Shown: positions 25,749 through 34,645 of the stretch, one piece after another
Layout of the letters: the number at the start of each line of letters is the position of its first letter
Numbering within the stretch: the first letter of the stretch is position 1
The notes under the pieces: generated by a model
Databases searched by the model: none
What the model was told of the DNA's origin: nothing
The model's input: only the letters and a program-made list of their open reading frames with translations
Source: Chitinophagales bacterium
GTDB taxonomy: Bacteria; Bacteroidota; Bacteroidia; Chitinophagales; LD1
Length of the DNA: 64,000 nucleotides
Assembly (NCBI GenBank): GCA_016787045.1
Contig: JAEUVA010000024.1
Span: 1 to 64,000 of the forward strand
Reading direction: 5' to 3'
Position numbers and translations under genes: made by a program

Positions 25749-26240
25749 TTATTTGTTGAATGTTTTGTTGGCCCAGGTAAAAAACTCAGTTAAGTTAAAA
25801 ACCAAAATTTCCTTATCACCGGTTTTTTCTGTGGTGTACTTTTTTTGTTTCACCGCATCTTTCAGCCACTTAATGGCACCGGCCTTCCACCCGGCACCAT
25901 CAATCAATATCAAAACCGAATTTTCGGGCATGGCCTCTATACAGTTGAGATACAGATAAGGTAGCTTCTCATCTACCGATCCGGATACCTGTTGCCACTT
26001 GCATTCAATACGAATGCGCAAATCATACTTCTTTGAAATCAGCAGAAACTCCGTATTGCCCTTATGGTCGTAAACAGTTGTAAAAGGAACATTTTCAAGA
26101 AGCAACTCCTCGCCATACTTCTCTTTATTTTTATGCCAAACTCTGTAATTGACTAACTGAAACCCCTTGCGGGTTAGTACAGTTTTAACAGCAACCTCAA
26201 GCTGGTTGCCGGTTACATTGCTGGTAGTCCCTTTTTCCAT
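25749..26240 (-). CDS. PD-(D/E)XK nuclease, candidate type II restriction endonuclease
   Basis: A 163-residue protein whose central part fits a PD-(D/E)XK core: NTEFLLISKKYDLRIRIECKW with Glu and the E-C-K triad (about 65-85), followed by QVSGSVDEKLPYLYLNC and the strand SVLILIDGAGW. It starts immediately after the stop codon of the Dam-type methyltransferase (TAA then ATG), so the two are translationally coupled and form an R-M unit. Its length is typical for small type IIP enzymes. Recognition site unknown; GATC is one possibility given the Dam-like partner, but that is not shown. Confidence 0.8.
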   Translation of the reverse strand: MEKGTTSNVTGNQLEVAVKTVLTRKGFQLVNYRVWHKNKEKYGEELLLENVPFTTVYDHKGNTEFLLISKKYDLRIRIECKWQQVSGSVDEKLPYLYLNCIEAMPENSVLILIDGAGWKAGAIKWLKDAVKQKKYTTEKTGDKEILVFNLTEFFTWANKTFNK

Positions 26241-27230
26241 TTATGAAAGAGAATAATTGGTTACCACAATCTCGTTTATAGCCCCACGCTTTGTAGCGTC
26301 AGCATTTATCATACGTCTGGCGGGCACTCTGGTAATGTGGTAGCCGCTGTAAACGGTATCAAAAAAATTATCTGACGGATCGCTGTTTTTAGGGTCAGAG
26401 TTACTGAGCATAACTTGTATTCCTTTTTTGTCTAACTTCTTGAAAAGTGTGGCCAGTTCAATCTGCTCATCATCATCAAACTCCTGTTTACTGTATGCCT
26501 TAAAACTGGCTGTTTTGCTAATGGGTCTATAGGGCGGGTCGAAGTAAACAAAGGCATTAGCTTTTACATCCTTTGCCAACTCTTTAAAGTCAGCTTTTTT
26601 GATTTCGGCAATCTGCAAAACCCGATGCACCGCTATTAAATTTTTTTCATCGCAAATGGTAGGATTCTCATAATCACCTACCGGAGAGTTGAATTCACCT
26701 TTTTGGTTTACTCGATACAGGCCATTAAAGCAAGTCCTATTTAAAAATATGAGTTGCGCTGCTCTCGGAAACCACTGTTCCGAGTATTTATCATAATCAA
26801 TATTGAAGCGTTGCAAATTGTAATTTGTGCGCTGATCATAAAAAAACTGCTGGCGCAGCTGCTTATCCAGCTTGATGTAATTTTTTTGATAGCGATAAAG
26901 AAAGTCCAACAATTTTGCGACATCTCGCTGAATAACTTGATATGTCAATACAAGCTCTTCATTAATGTCATATAAATAAGCATTTTCAATAGAGTAGTTT
27001 TGGGCAACATCAAAGAATACTGCCCCGCTGCCTAAAAATGGCTCATAAAATGATTTTATCTTTTTTTGTTTAAGCGCTTTTGGGTATAGCTCTTGAAACT
27101 TACCGAGCAGCTGTCCTTTACCACCAGCCCATTTCAAAAAAGGTTTAGCGCCTAAGTTATAGGGGTTAAAAAGGTCTTCAACTTTCGAAAGACTGTTATC
27201 CTTAGTTTTATATTTCATCGCTTTCGCCAT
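26241..27230 (-). CDS. Dam-family DNA adenine N6-methyltransferase
   Basis: A 329-residue alpha-class N6-adenine DNA methyltransferase (motif I before motif IV). FLKWAGGKGQLL at about 32-43 and SFYEPFLGSGAVFFDV at about 64-79 form the AdoMet site. The catalytic motif is FVYFDPPYRPISKTASF (about 235-251), with GEFNSPVGDYENP earlier in the target-recognition region. The start is set at the ATG 27230 (MAKAMKY), an ATG at 27218 is also possible, and the longer TTG reading is unlikely. It is coupled to the PD-(D/E)XK gene at 26240. Confidence 0.92.
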   Translation of the reverse strand: MAKAMKYKTKDNSLSKVEDLFNPYNLGAKPFLKWAGGKGQLLGKFQELYPKALKQKKIKSFYEPFLGSGAVFFDVAQNYSIENAYLYDINEELVLTYQVIQRDVAKLLDFLYRYQKNYIKLDKQLRQQFFYDQRTNYNLQRFNIDYDKYSEQWFPRAAQLIFLNRTCFNGLYRVNQKGEFNSPVGDYENPTICDEKNLIAVHRVLQIAEIKKADFKELAKDVKANAFVYFDPPYRPISKTASFKAYSKQEFDDDEQIELATLFKKLDKKGIQVMLSNSDPKNSDPSDNFFDTVYSGYHITRVPARRMINADATKRGAINEIVVTNYSLS

Positions 27231-27304
27231 TCGCACTTGCAATTTAGTGTTTAAAGAGCAGCTCTGGCAAATAAACAAAACCAGCGCATTGCAGAGGCAC
27301 TAAT

Positions 27305-28135
27305 CTAATCCACACTCGTAGTAGCTTCTGCCGCGCACTTTATGTAAAACTCGCCCAGCTTTAGCTGTATAAAAAAAACAAACCACATGGCTACTGCCCA
27401 CACAGCGTATAGCTGCACTTGGGGCGAGTCTATGAGTCCCGCATTTTGGCCCCATTCCCCGGCATTCACTACCAGCCACAGCAACAGGGCATGTACCAAA
27501 AGGTACATAAAACCTTTTATCCGCAAGCGGTCAAAGTACCGCCCCATATAGCCACGCATGGTACGTATAGATGTAAAAATACCCTCCCCGCTAACCACCA
27601 TGCCAGGAGTAACCACAAACAGCAGCAACTGCATGATGATGGTAAACAACGCAATGGCCTGAAACAACTTGCCCACCGCACCCCTGCCCACATGGCCACG
27701 GCTAAGCGCCATAAGCAACCCCACTATAAAAATAAACACTGCAAACACCACCTGAAAAACCATCCAGATCAGTAGCAGCGGCAGCAGTTTAAAAAATTTC
27801 CAGCCCACAGATTTGAGCAAAGCTCCCGCCACATTCACCGGCTTACCGCTGAAGGTGGCTTGCAGCAGGTGCAGGGTAAACAGGTTGACCACCACCAGTG
27901 CCGGAAAATAGTACAGGTTAAAACTCAGGTAAGCATGTACCGTACCCAGCAGCGCAGCAAAAAAAGACTGCCCGGCTGCCTCGTTTTGCACAATATCTGC
28001 CGCATGCTTATATGCCAACACAAAGCCGGCAAACATCAAGGCCAATGGCAGTACTAATAGCGGGTATCGCCCGGGCCACCACAGGTCATTGAGCAGGGCT
28101 TTTGCTTCTTTTTTTATGATCTCTACTGCTTGCAT
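27305..28135 (-). CDS. Polytopic membrane protein, unknown family
   Basis: A 276-residue integral membrane protein with about six hydrophobic segments: YPLLVLPLALMFAGFVLAY (about 24-42), a second at about 65-90 (YFPALVVVNLFTLHLLQ), two in 112-145 (LLPLLLIWMVFQVVFAVFIF), one at about 165-185 (AIALFTIIMQLLLFVV), and two near the C-terminus. A conserved amphipathic stretch reads MRGYMGRYFDRLRIKGF. No named family recognised. The start at 28135 (MQAVEII) is used because the longer reading runs through a terminator stem (28194-28226). Its stop is 74 nt from the Dam start. Confidence 0.65.
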   Translation of the reverse strand: MQAVEIIKKEAKALLNDLWWPGRYPLLVLPLALMFAGFVLAYKHAADIVQNEAAGQSFFAALLGTVHAYLSFNLYYFPALVVVNLFTLHLLQATFSGKPVNVAGALLKSVGWKFFKLLPLLLIWMVFQVVFAVFIFIVGLLMALSRGHVGRGAVGKLFQAIALFTIIMQLLLFVVTPGMVVSGEGIFTSIRTMRGYMGRYFDRLRIKGFMYLLVHALLLWLVVNAGEWGQNAGLIDSPQVQLYAVWAVAMWFVFFIQLKLGEFYIKCAAEATTSVD

Positions 28136-28193
28136 AGGGGGTGTGTTTGGCAGGTGGCTATAATAAGGCAGGCCATCCGGTTTATCCAAAAAT

Positions 28194-28226
28194 AAAAAGC
28201 GCCTCTGCTTTACAAAGGCGCTTTTT
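28194..28226. terminator. Rho-independent terminator after the T9SS esterase
   Basis: A perfect 11-bp stem AAAAAGCGCCT / AGGCGCTTTTT with an 11-nt loop lies 27 nt past the esterase stop (28253, minus strand). The A-run and T-run make it usable in either direction. Confidence 0.9.
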
Positions 28227-28252
28227 ATTTTAAGCAAAGAACAATAGAGAAG

Positions 28253-29701
28253 TTATTGCACCGTCACCACCCGGCTGCCGGTGTGGCCGTTTTGCAGGGT
28301 TACTTTAAGCAAGTAAGCGCCACGGTTTAGGTCGCCAACAGCAATAGTTTCGTAAAATCCACCAGCGTTACTTACCTGTTTTACCAGTTTGCCGCTAAGG
28401 TCATATAGCGCAATAGCTTGCATAGGTTGCTGCAATGAGTTGGTAAAAATATTAAGCACATCTGCCGCAGGGTTAGGGTAAACATTCATTTCCACAGTTG
28501 CCTTTGGCTCATGCAGGCCAATCACCGGCTCACCGTAAGTATTGTCAATCATTAAGCGGTACAGGCGCGGTAGCGAGTAACCCATGATAGTATCAATGTA
28601 CAATTTAGCTTTGGCCTCGCTGGCAGTAGGGTTAATAGAAGGGTTAGTGCCATTGTACCAGTTCCACGGCTCAAATGTTTGCCCTTTAAAGGGGTACAAT
28701 CCATCTACCGGAGTAGTAAACACCCCCCCCTGCTTATTAGGCGGGCCGGGGGTAAACGAGTTAGGCGCAAAGCCACTGTTATTGCCCAGTTTAGAAACCA
28801 CCGGCATAAAATCGCCACTGCCGCTTACCTCAACCACCGGTTGCAGTGTAGTAGTGATAACGGTAGCCGTATTGTAAGGGGTAAGTTGTTCATCTAAGCC
28901 CTGAAAAGCTAATACCGGTGGCTCGCCCGCTTCAATAAATGAAGTATCTGCCACAGCACCACCTAATGCCAGCACACAATTAAAGGCAGAGGAGTACCCG
29001 GGGAAGTTGTCTAAGTTTTGCGTGCCGCCAAAGCCCTCAAAGTTGCCGGTAAGTGTAGTATCTACAAAAGGCAGCCCTACACCATCCAGCAATTTGGTCA
29101 ACAAAAACTCTTGCGGCTTATTAAAGTTGCCCGCAGCCAAAGCCACATACGCGCCCGAGTTAGAGCCGCCCAGCACAAACTTGCCCGGGTCTATACCCCA
29201 CATGTTGCTGCTATCGGCATGTGTACTCCTAAAGTAGCGCACACATCCGCGCACATCTTGCATGGCGCGGTACACCGCGTTGATAATGGTTTTTGAACGC
29301 TCTTCTTGAGTAGAGGCAGTGGGGTTCCAGCCCAGGCGGTAAGCCATAGACACCGCTACATAGCCGCGCTTGGCAAAACGCTCACACATCTCTACAATAC
29401 AATGCTCATATTTATCGGCAAACGTAAAACCGGTTACAGAGCCGGGAAGAAAAGAACCGGCATGCATCAGTATCACCACCGGGCGGTTAGTAGCCGTATC
29501 ACCATCCGGACGGTACACATCCATCAATAAATTTTGTGTAGCGTTAAAACCCGATAGGTACGATTTGTTTTTACCGTAAACAACATTGCTGTCCACTTTA
29601 ACGGTACTAAAAATTTCGTCTAAATAGCGAACCGGTTGGGCTTGTAAAGCACCGCAACACACCGCTACCAAAAAGAGTAGAAACAGTAAATTTTTCTTCA
29701 T
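28253..29701 (-). CDS. Secreted alpha/beta-hydrolase (BD-FAE-like esterase) with T9SS sorting domain
   Basis: A 482-residue exported hydrolase. A signal peptide (about 1-21) is followed by the hydrolase domain: oxyanion-hole region VVILMHAGSFLPGS, the DVRGCVRYFRS helix, and the nucleophile elbow FVLGGSNSGAYVALAAG with Ser in GGSNSG, where GxSxG becomes G-G-S-N-S-G. The acid and His residues are not identified with confidence. A long insert at about 215-380 contains AFNCVLALGGAVADTSF and PPVLAFQGLDEQL. The C-terminus has a T9SS type A domain (MNVYPNPAADVLNIF ... LYDLSGKLVKQV ... GAYLLKVTLQNG). Related proteins are esterases acting on small acyl or cell-wall feruloyl esters, substrate inferred by family only. 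Confidence 0.85.
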   Translation of the reverse strand: MKKNLLFLLFLVAVCCGALQAQPVRYLDEIFSTVKVDSNVVYGKNKSYLSGFNATQNLLMDVYRPDGDTATNRPVVILMHAGSFLPGSVTGFTFADKYEHCIVEMCERFAKRGYVAVSMAYRLGWNPTASTQEERSKTIINAVYRAMQDVRGCVRYFRSTHADSSNMWGIDPGKFVLGGSNSGAYVALAAGNFNKPQEFLLTKLLDGVGLPFVDTTLTGNFEGFGGTQNLDNFPGYSSAFNCVLALGGAVADTSFIEAGEPPVLAFQGLDEQLTPYNTATVITTTLQPVVEVSGSGDFMPVVSKLGNNSGFAPNSFTPGPPNKQGGVFTTPVDGLYPFKGQTFEPWNWYNGTNPSINPTASEAKAKLYIDTIMGYSLPRLYRLMIDNTYGEPVIGLHEPKATVEMNVYPNPAADVLNIFTNSLQQPMQAIALYDLSGKLVKQVSNAGGFYETIAVGDLNRGAYLLKVTLQNGHTGSRVVTVQ

Positions 29702-29811
29702 GATGATTAAGTTGTTTTTTGTTTTCGTGAAATTAAAAAGGGAAACGATACCATCAACCCTTGTTTGGTAAAAACTTACCTGCCGTTCCTACACTTATCA
29801 TCGCCACAACC

Positions 29812-29859
29812 CGCGGTCAGGCGACCGCTCAGTGCGCACTAAGCGGTCGCCCGACCGCG
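29812..29859. repeat. 48-bp near-perfect palindrome (REP-like)
   Basis: The two 24-nt halves are reverse complements except at two positions. It includes the GGTCGCCCGACC core (29845-29856) found twice near 25 kb. Read as minus-strand RNA both mismatches become G-U pairs, so a continuous 24-bp hairpin forms. It sits 57 nt past the stop of the dioxygenase operon (29916), but there is no U-run after it, so it is not a classic terminator. The rest of the 214-nt gap (29702-29915) holds no gene. Confidence 0.85.
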
Positions 29860-29915
29860 CTTTAGCCGGCCAAGCCGGAAACTATGCAGCCAAACACCGG
29901 TCAATAAAAAAATTA

Positions 29916-30803
29916 CTACCGCGCAAAAATAGCGCGTAGCGATTTAGCGGCAGATTGCCACCAGCTTTCTTCAGCGGTACTTGCCACAGGCATGGGCTTG
30001 CCTAATAACTGATAAAGTTTTTCGCGGCTCACCTGCGGAAAACCGTAAGGCAACTCGCCCTCTTTTTGCAAGCCCTTGGGACCTTCAAAAATATTGCCGT
30101 ACAAAAAGAAATCGGGGTTAGAGGAATATACCTCTACCGTGCTTTCATCTTTTTGGTGGTAATATTTCATAGCTGCATTTTGGGGGATAATGCCATACAC
30201 TGCAGCCAGGCGAATTTCATCGGTATGGTTTTCTGCGGAGGCGTGCAATAAGCGGTGGTCATAAATAAGCGCTTCGCCTTTTTTCATGAAAAGAGAAATG
30301 AGTTCTTTCCATAATACATCGTTCACTTCGCCAAATGCCGAGTTAATGTTTGCGCTGCGGTAACTCTTTAACCAACGGTGGCTTTTGGGCAAAATTTTAA
30401 TGGCTCCGTTTTGCTTGTGCAAATCCACCAGCGGCACCCAAATATTAAACGAGCGGTACTGCTCTTCATCCACAATATTCCAGTCTTGATGGGGCTGCAA
30501 AGTGCCGCGCTCACCTTTGCCTTTAGCAATAAACGACCCCCCCAACGGGTTGCAGTTTACAAAATACGCATCAATAGCACGTTTAAAAACTTGTTGGATG
30601 TAATCATTCATTTTTATGCGAAAAGCAATGTCCGGTACATGTGCCGTGGCGTACATGCCCTCTTGCGTAGATGAATGATGTGCGTAATAAAAATCGGTGA
30701 GCGCTTTTACTTCTTCATGGTTCAAAAACGGCACCACCACATAGCCCTCTGCCAGCAGTTGGCGGTCTAAACTTTCGTTGCTAAGCATAGGTGTGTTGCT
30801 CAT
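29916..30803 (-). CDS. Phytanoyl-CoA dioxygenase (PhyH) family protein, fifth gene of the array
   Basis: A 295-residue cytoplasmic Fe(II)/2-oxoglutarate oxygenase of the PhyH family. The iron-binding triad is His105-x-Asp107 (LQPHQDWNIVDE) and His187 (RLLHASAENH); the 2-oxoglutarate-binding Arg is at 198 (DEIRLAAVYG). It has the common GYVVVPFL start and the KQNGAIKILPKSHRW block. The C-terminus ends with a Trp-rich amphipathic helix (ESWWQSAAKSLRAIFAR). It is last in an eight-gene operon with a glycan-export permease. Substrate unknown; the family hydroxylates lipids, small metabolites and polyketide or peptide intermediates. Confidence 0.88.
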   Translation of the reverse strand: MSNTPMLSNESLDRQLLAEGYVVVPFLNHEEVKALTDFYYAHHSSTQEGMYATAHVPDIAFRIKMNDYIQQVFKRAIDAYFVNCNPLGGSFIAKGKGERGTLQPHQDWNIVDEEQYRSFNIWVPLVDLHKQNGAIKILPKSHRWLKSYRSANINSAFGEVNDVLWKELISLFMKKGEALIYDHRLLHASAENHTDEIRLAAVYGIIPQNAAMKYYHQKDESTVEVYSSNPDFFLYGNIFEGPKGLQKEGELPYGFPQVSREKLYQLLGKPMPVASTAEESWWQSAAKSLRAIFAR

Positions 30804-30815
30804 AGTTGTAAGCCG

Positions 30816-31742
30816 CTAAGCAAATACTTTATCTATCAGTTTTTGCCAAAAACTTTTTGACGAGGCAGATGCTGTGTCAAGGTTGGTGATTTCAAATCCG
30901 GCACCGGTTTTCATCTGGTAGATAGTAGCAGATACTTCTTCGCGGGTAAGCATTGGAAACTTATAGGGCATAAATCCAATGCTTTTACCCAGGTATGGGC
31001 GCTTGCCTATATCATTCCCAAAATCTTTAAAGCTGATTAAAAAGTCGTCATTCATTTCAAAAACTTCCAATTCATCTTTATCGGGTACTTTGTAATGAAA
31101 ATACATTTGTGCGCCAGCGCTCTTAACACCCGCAGTAATTGCCTTGCGGATTTTGCTGCTGTGATTAGGTGGCGAGTAGTGAATAACGCTTTGGTTGAGA
31201 ATAACAGCAGTGCCGGCTTTTACTTCCATGGGCACCAATTGCTGAAGCACTAAATCATCATTTCCACTAAAAAAGAAAGGAAGAGTAGGCGCACGTATCA
31301 CATTAAAATTATCGTAATGTGAGCCGGGCAAAATGCTTAGCGCTCCGTTTTGTTTGGTTACATCGCAAAGGGGTACCCAGCAGTTAAGCGCTACGTTTTT
31401 TATTTCATCCACTATGCTCCAATCCTGATGAGCGGCCAACTCGCTGTTAGCGCCCGGTACTTTGTACAGAAAAGCCCCGCCAAAAGGAGTGTAGTCCATA
31501 AACAGTTCGCTGTAAGCGCGGCTAAATTTTTTTACAATTTCATCGCTGACTTTTTTCTTGTAATCAATATCGCTGCTATAGCTGCCACTAAAAAAACCGC
31601 CTGCATTCAAGTTGGGGTGAAGCTCGTCAAACAATTGGTCTAACTCAGCTACTTCATCTGCAGTAAGAAAGGGCAGCACAATAAACCCCTGTTTATCAAA
31701 AAGGATTTGGTGGGCTTCGTTTTTGAAAATTCGTTTGCTCAT
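30816..31742 (-). CDS. Phytanoyl-CoA dioxygenase (PhyH) family protein, fourth gene of the array
   Basis: A 308-residue PhyH-family oxygenase with intact iron ligands His105, Asp107 (LAAHQDWSIVDE) and His188 (SVIHYSPPNH), and Arg199 (KIRKAITAGV) for 2-oxoglutarate. It shares with its neighbours GFIVLPFL near residue 20 and NGALSILPGSHYD. The tail SKSFWQKLIDKVFA is the shared basic amphipathic ending of the array. Its stop lies 12 nt from the next start, and its start shares its base with the stop of the gene before (31742). Substrate unknown. Confidence 0.88.
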   Translation of the reverse strand: MSKRIFKNEAHQILFDKQGFIVLPFLTADEVAELDQLFDELHPNLNAGGFFSGSYSSDIDYKKKVSDEIVKKFSRAYSELFMDYTPFGGAFLYKVPGANSELAAHQDWSIVDEIKNVALNCWVPLCDVTKQNGALSILPGSHYDNFNVIRAPTLPFFFSGNDDLVLQQLVPMEVKAGTAVILNQSVIHYSPPNHSSKIRKAITAGVKSAGAQMYFHYKVPDKDELEVFEMNDDFLISFKDFGNDIGKRPYLGKSIGFMPYKFPMLTREEVSATIYQMKTGAGFEITNLDTASASSKSFWQKLIDKVFA

Positions 31743-32716
31743 TAGCTGACTAATTCTTTGATGCGTTGAAACAAACTTTTGTTTGATAACTTGGGCTGAA
31801 CTTCATCAACCAGATTAACAGATTGCTGCACCGGTTTTGCTTTTGCAATCAATTCTCTCGCATTTGTTTTCTGAAATCTCGCATCCAAAAACGCTTTGTC
31901 AATTTTTGGAAAGTTATATTCTACTAAACCTAACGATTTGCCCACCTTTGGCCTATCGCGGATGTTATCGCCAAACTGTTCAAAGTTGGTCATAAAATCA
32001 TCGGCTTGTGCAAATGCTTCTAACTTATTTTCTCCGTGTTCTTCTTTGTTCCAGTAGTAAGTGCGGTACTCTGTATTGGTGTGCGTAAAATAAGTATTCG
32101 TAACTATTCTAATTTTATCCGAATAGTTGGGTGGAGAAAAATGAATAATACTTTGGTCAAAGAAAACCGCCTCACCGGCTTTGATGAGTACCGGTTGGAG
32201 GTAGTCAATCATATCATCCATCACAGGAGCAAAAAACTCAGGGATACTGCTTCCGCGATAAGTAGGGAAAACCCGATGGCTACCCGGCAATACAAACAGG
32301 GCACCATTCTCTACGGTTAAATCTACCAGCGGCACCCATATATTAATGCCTGTAAATCGGCTTTCGTCCACCAAACTCATATCCTGGTGCACACACATAC
32401 CGCTTTCGGCCCCGGGGCTTTTTACAATAAATGAACCACACACTACTTTAATGTCGGTACAATATTTTTCTATGCTTCGGTTGCCTATGCGCTTAATCTC
32501 GCTATCGGCTTCGTGGCGGTAGTTTTTATCTTTAGAAAAGGTGCTGGGAAAAAAACCTTTCTCATCTTGCGGATGCAGACGATAGTAAAGTTTTTCTAAC
32601 TCAGCAATTTCTTCGGGCGTGTAAAAAGGCAAAATCACAAAACCATTTTTTTCGAAATCGGTTTGGTGTTTTTCATCGCGAAACACGCGCATCATTTTTT
32701 CGGGAAACTGAAACAT
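31742..32716 (-). CDS. Phytanoyl-CoA dioxygenase (PhyH) family protein, third gene of the array
   Basis: A 324-residue PhyH-family oxygenase. Iron ligands are His110, Asp112 (CVHQDMSLVDE, with Met in place of the Trp of its sisters) and His192 (SIIHFSPPNY); Arg203 (KIRIVTNTYF) is the likely 2-oxoglutarate ligand. Tail: NKSLFQRIKELVS. The annotated start MFQFPEKMMRVF may be long: the ATGs at residues 8 and 9 (32695 and 32692) align better with the short leaders of the sister genes (for example MLFKNEKL). It overlaps the next gene by one base at 31742. Confidence 0.86.
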   Translation of the reverse strand: MFQFPEKMMRVFRDEKHQTDFEKNGFVILPFYTPEEIAELEKLYYRLHPQDEKGFFPSTFSKDKNYRHEADSEIKRIGNRSIEKYCTDIKVVCGSFIVKSPGAESGMCVHQDMSLVDESRFTGINIWVPLVDLTVENGALFVLPGSHRVFPTYRGSSIPEFFAPVMDDMIDYLQPVLIKAGEAVFFDQSIIHFSPPNYSDKIRIVTNTYFTHTNTEYRTYYWNKEEHGENKLEAFAQADDFMTNFEQFGDNIRDRPKVGKSLGLVEYNFPKIDKAFLDARFQKTNARELIAKAKPVQQSVNLVDEVQPKLSNKSLFQRIKELVS

Positions 32717-32726
32717 ACAAATGGTT

Positions 32727-34643
32727 TTATGCCCCCACTAATCGCTTTTTTATTTCTCTAGCAATATTGAGCGGAGTGTATTTTTCAAGGAAACTTCTGT
32801 TGTCCACCCATACCCATTCTTTTTGTATTTCCGGCTCGGGCGTTATGGTTTCTGTTTTTTGAGCAGCTTGCTCAGCAGCGGCTTCTTGTTGCATGTATCC
32901 AAAAAGTTTCGCCAGCTTTTCGGTCATGGGCACGTTGTACGAGTTGCCGGCTGTTTTGATTATTTCCACCAACTCATCAGTTGTATATTTGGTGAACTCG
33001 TACGGTACTTCTACCGGCTCGCCATACCCTTCAATTAATTGCTTAGCGTCATACATTTTAGAGAGGGTGGCATTCTCATACTTCAAATAAAAATCTTCAT
33101 CTACGTTGTAGCGGAGCATAGTTTTAAACTCGCCATCGGGTTTCATGTAGTAGTGTACCAACTGTGCATCTTTTTGCGTAACGCCCACTCCAGCGGCAAG
33201 CCGCACGCCATCGGAAGTATTGGGTGGCGAGGCATGAAAGGTACGGTTGTCAAACATCAGTACTTCACCGGCTTTTACATCTACTGTGTGCAGATAAGGA
33301 AATATGCTGAACATGTGTTCGCTCAATGGCACCGGGCACTGTGGCGATGGTGATGGGCGGTGGTTTTGCATAAACTTATGGCTGCCGCGAATTACGCCCA
33401 TGCCGCCATTATCTAAGGTAGTATCTACCAGCGCAATCCAGCAGGTAATAGAAGTGTAGCCATCTTCCTCTCTATCCACAAAACTCCAATCTTGATGAGC
33501 CGGCACCACACCTTTTGGGTTCACTTCTTTAATCACAAAGCTGGAAACAAAGGGTTTAAAATCTTTGAGGTGCTCAGCTAATCGGGGTAAGGCGATACCC
33601 CAAATTTTTTCGCGAATGGTGCGGCACATTTCCTTGTCGCCATTATCCATGCTTACATGAAAACCAAAACCTTTTTCATCTTTGATAGGCAGCGATTCGT
33701 AATACGATTTCAGTTCTGCCACTTCTTCTTTTTTCAATAACGGAAAAACAGCATAACCCTCACGTTCAAAAAACTGCTGCTTTTCTTCCTCTTTAAATAT
33801 AGGAATCATTTTATACATATCTGCTGCTTTAAGTTGTTGAAATTGTAGCTTGGCTTGGCGATATTCTTCGGCTGTAACAAAGTGTTGTTGGTAATCAAAA
33901 ACAGTTTTCAGTTCACCAAAATTGGGTCGCTGGCCAATTTGCGTGTTATAGCGCTGAAAAAAATCTTCCTCTACAAAATACTGCTCCACTCTTCCTTCCT
34001 CATTTTTGTGGTAAAACATGAGTTGTGCAGCTGCATCTATCAAACCATAAGTAACCGCAATGCGCGGCTCACCACTCCTATTTGCTGGAGAAGCATGCAA
34101 CAATGCCTGCGAAAAAATAAATGCCTCACCGGCTTTCATTGGCATCAGTTTCAAATCCTTGCGCAACTCGACCTGAATGTTTTTGAATGGGTCTTCTAAA
34201 GAAGGCGAACGCAATGCACTTGAAAAGCGATGGCTGCCGTCAATCACCTGAATAGCACCATTTTTTTCATTCACATCTTGCAATGGAATCCAAATGGTGA
34301 TGCTATCAAAGTTAGGTTCATCTACCACTGTCCAATCTTGGTGGATGGGCATTTCGCTTTGCGCTCCGGGTTGCTTGTTCAAAAAGCAACCGCCTAATTT
34401 TTTGATGGCATTGAAATGCGAGCCGACTTGTTCGCTCAGCACACCTTCAATCTTATCATTCACACTTTGCTTGTGTGTTTCATCGGTATTGAAGCTGCTG
34501 CTGTAAAAACCATCGGGCAGTTGCGAATGTTTTGCAAAGAAAAACTCACGCAGTGCAGCCACCTGTGTCTCGTCCAAAAACGGCACTACCACGTAACCGT
34601 TGAGGTTAAATTGTTGTTGAAGTTTTTCGTTTTTGAAGAGCAT
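32727..34643 (-). CDS. Two-domain PhyH oxygenase fusion (second gene of the array)
   Basis: A 638-residue protein with two full PhyH domains. Domain 1 (about 1-265) has His101, Asp103 (MPIHQDWTVVDE), His183 (LLHASPANR) and Arg194. Domain 2 (about 275-560) has His383, Asp385 (PAHQDWSFVDR), His470 (TFHASPPNTS) and Arg481. Each domain starts with its own FxxxGYxVxPxL motif (15-22 and 293-301). The C-terminus carries a 60-residue Glu/Ala-rich linker and RSFLEKYTPLNIAREIKKRLV. It looks like an in-frame fusion of two tandem genes: no stop or frameshift is visible at the join. Both active sites seem intact. Confidence 0.87.
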   Translation of the reverse strand: MLFKNEKLQQQFNLNGYVVVPFLDETQVAALREFFFAKHSQLPDGFYSSSFNTDETHKQSVNDKIEGVLSEQVGSHFNAIKKLGGCFLNKQPGAQSEMPIHQDWTVVDEPNFDSITIWIPLQDVNEKNGAIQVIDGSHRFSSALRSPSLEDPFKNIQVELRKDLKLMPMKAGEAFIFSQALLHASPANRSGEPRIAVTYGLIDAAAQLMFYHKNEEGRVEQYFVEEDFFQRYNTQIGQRPNFGELKTVFDYQQHFVTAEEYRQAKLQFQQLKAADMYKMIPIFKEEEKQQFFEREGYAVFPLLKKEEVAELKSYYESLPIKDEKGFGFHVSMDNGDKEMCRTIREKIWGIALPRLAEHLKDFKPFVSSFVIKEVNPKGVVPAHQDWSFVDREEDGYTSITCWIALVDTTLDNGGMGVIRGSHKFMQNHRPSPSPQCPVPLSEHMFSIFPYLHTVDVKAGEVLMFDNRTFHASPPNTSDGVRLAAGVGVTQKDAQLVHYYMKPDGEFKTMLRYNVDEDFYLKYENATLSKMYDAKQLIEGYGEPVEVPYEFTKYTTDELVEIIKTAGNSYNVPMTEKLAKLFGYMQQEAAAEQAAQKTETITPEPEIQKEWVWVDNRSFLEKYTPLNIAREIKKRLVGA

Positions 34644-34645
34644 GG

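Noticed and set aside
29702..29915. The 48-bp palindrome as a rho-independent terminator of the dioxygenase operon
   Set aside because: The hairpin is long and stable but no U-run follows it on the minus strand; REP-like element favoured.
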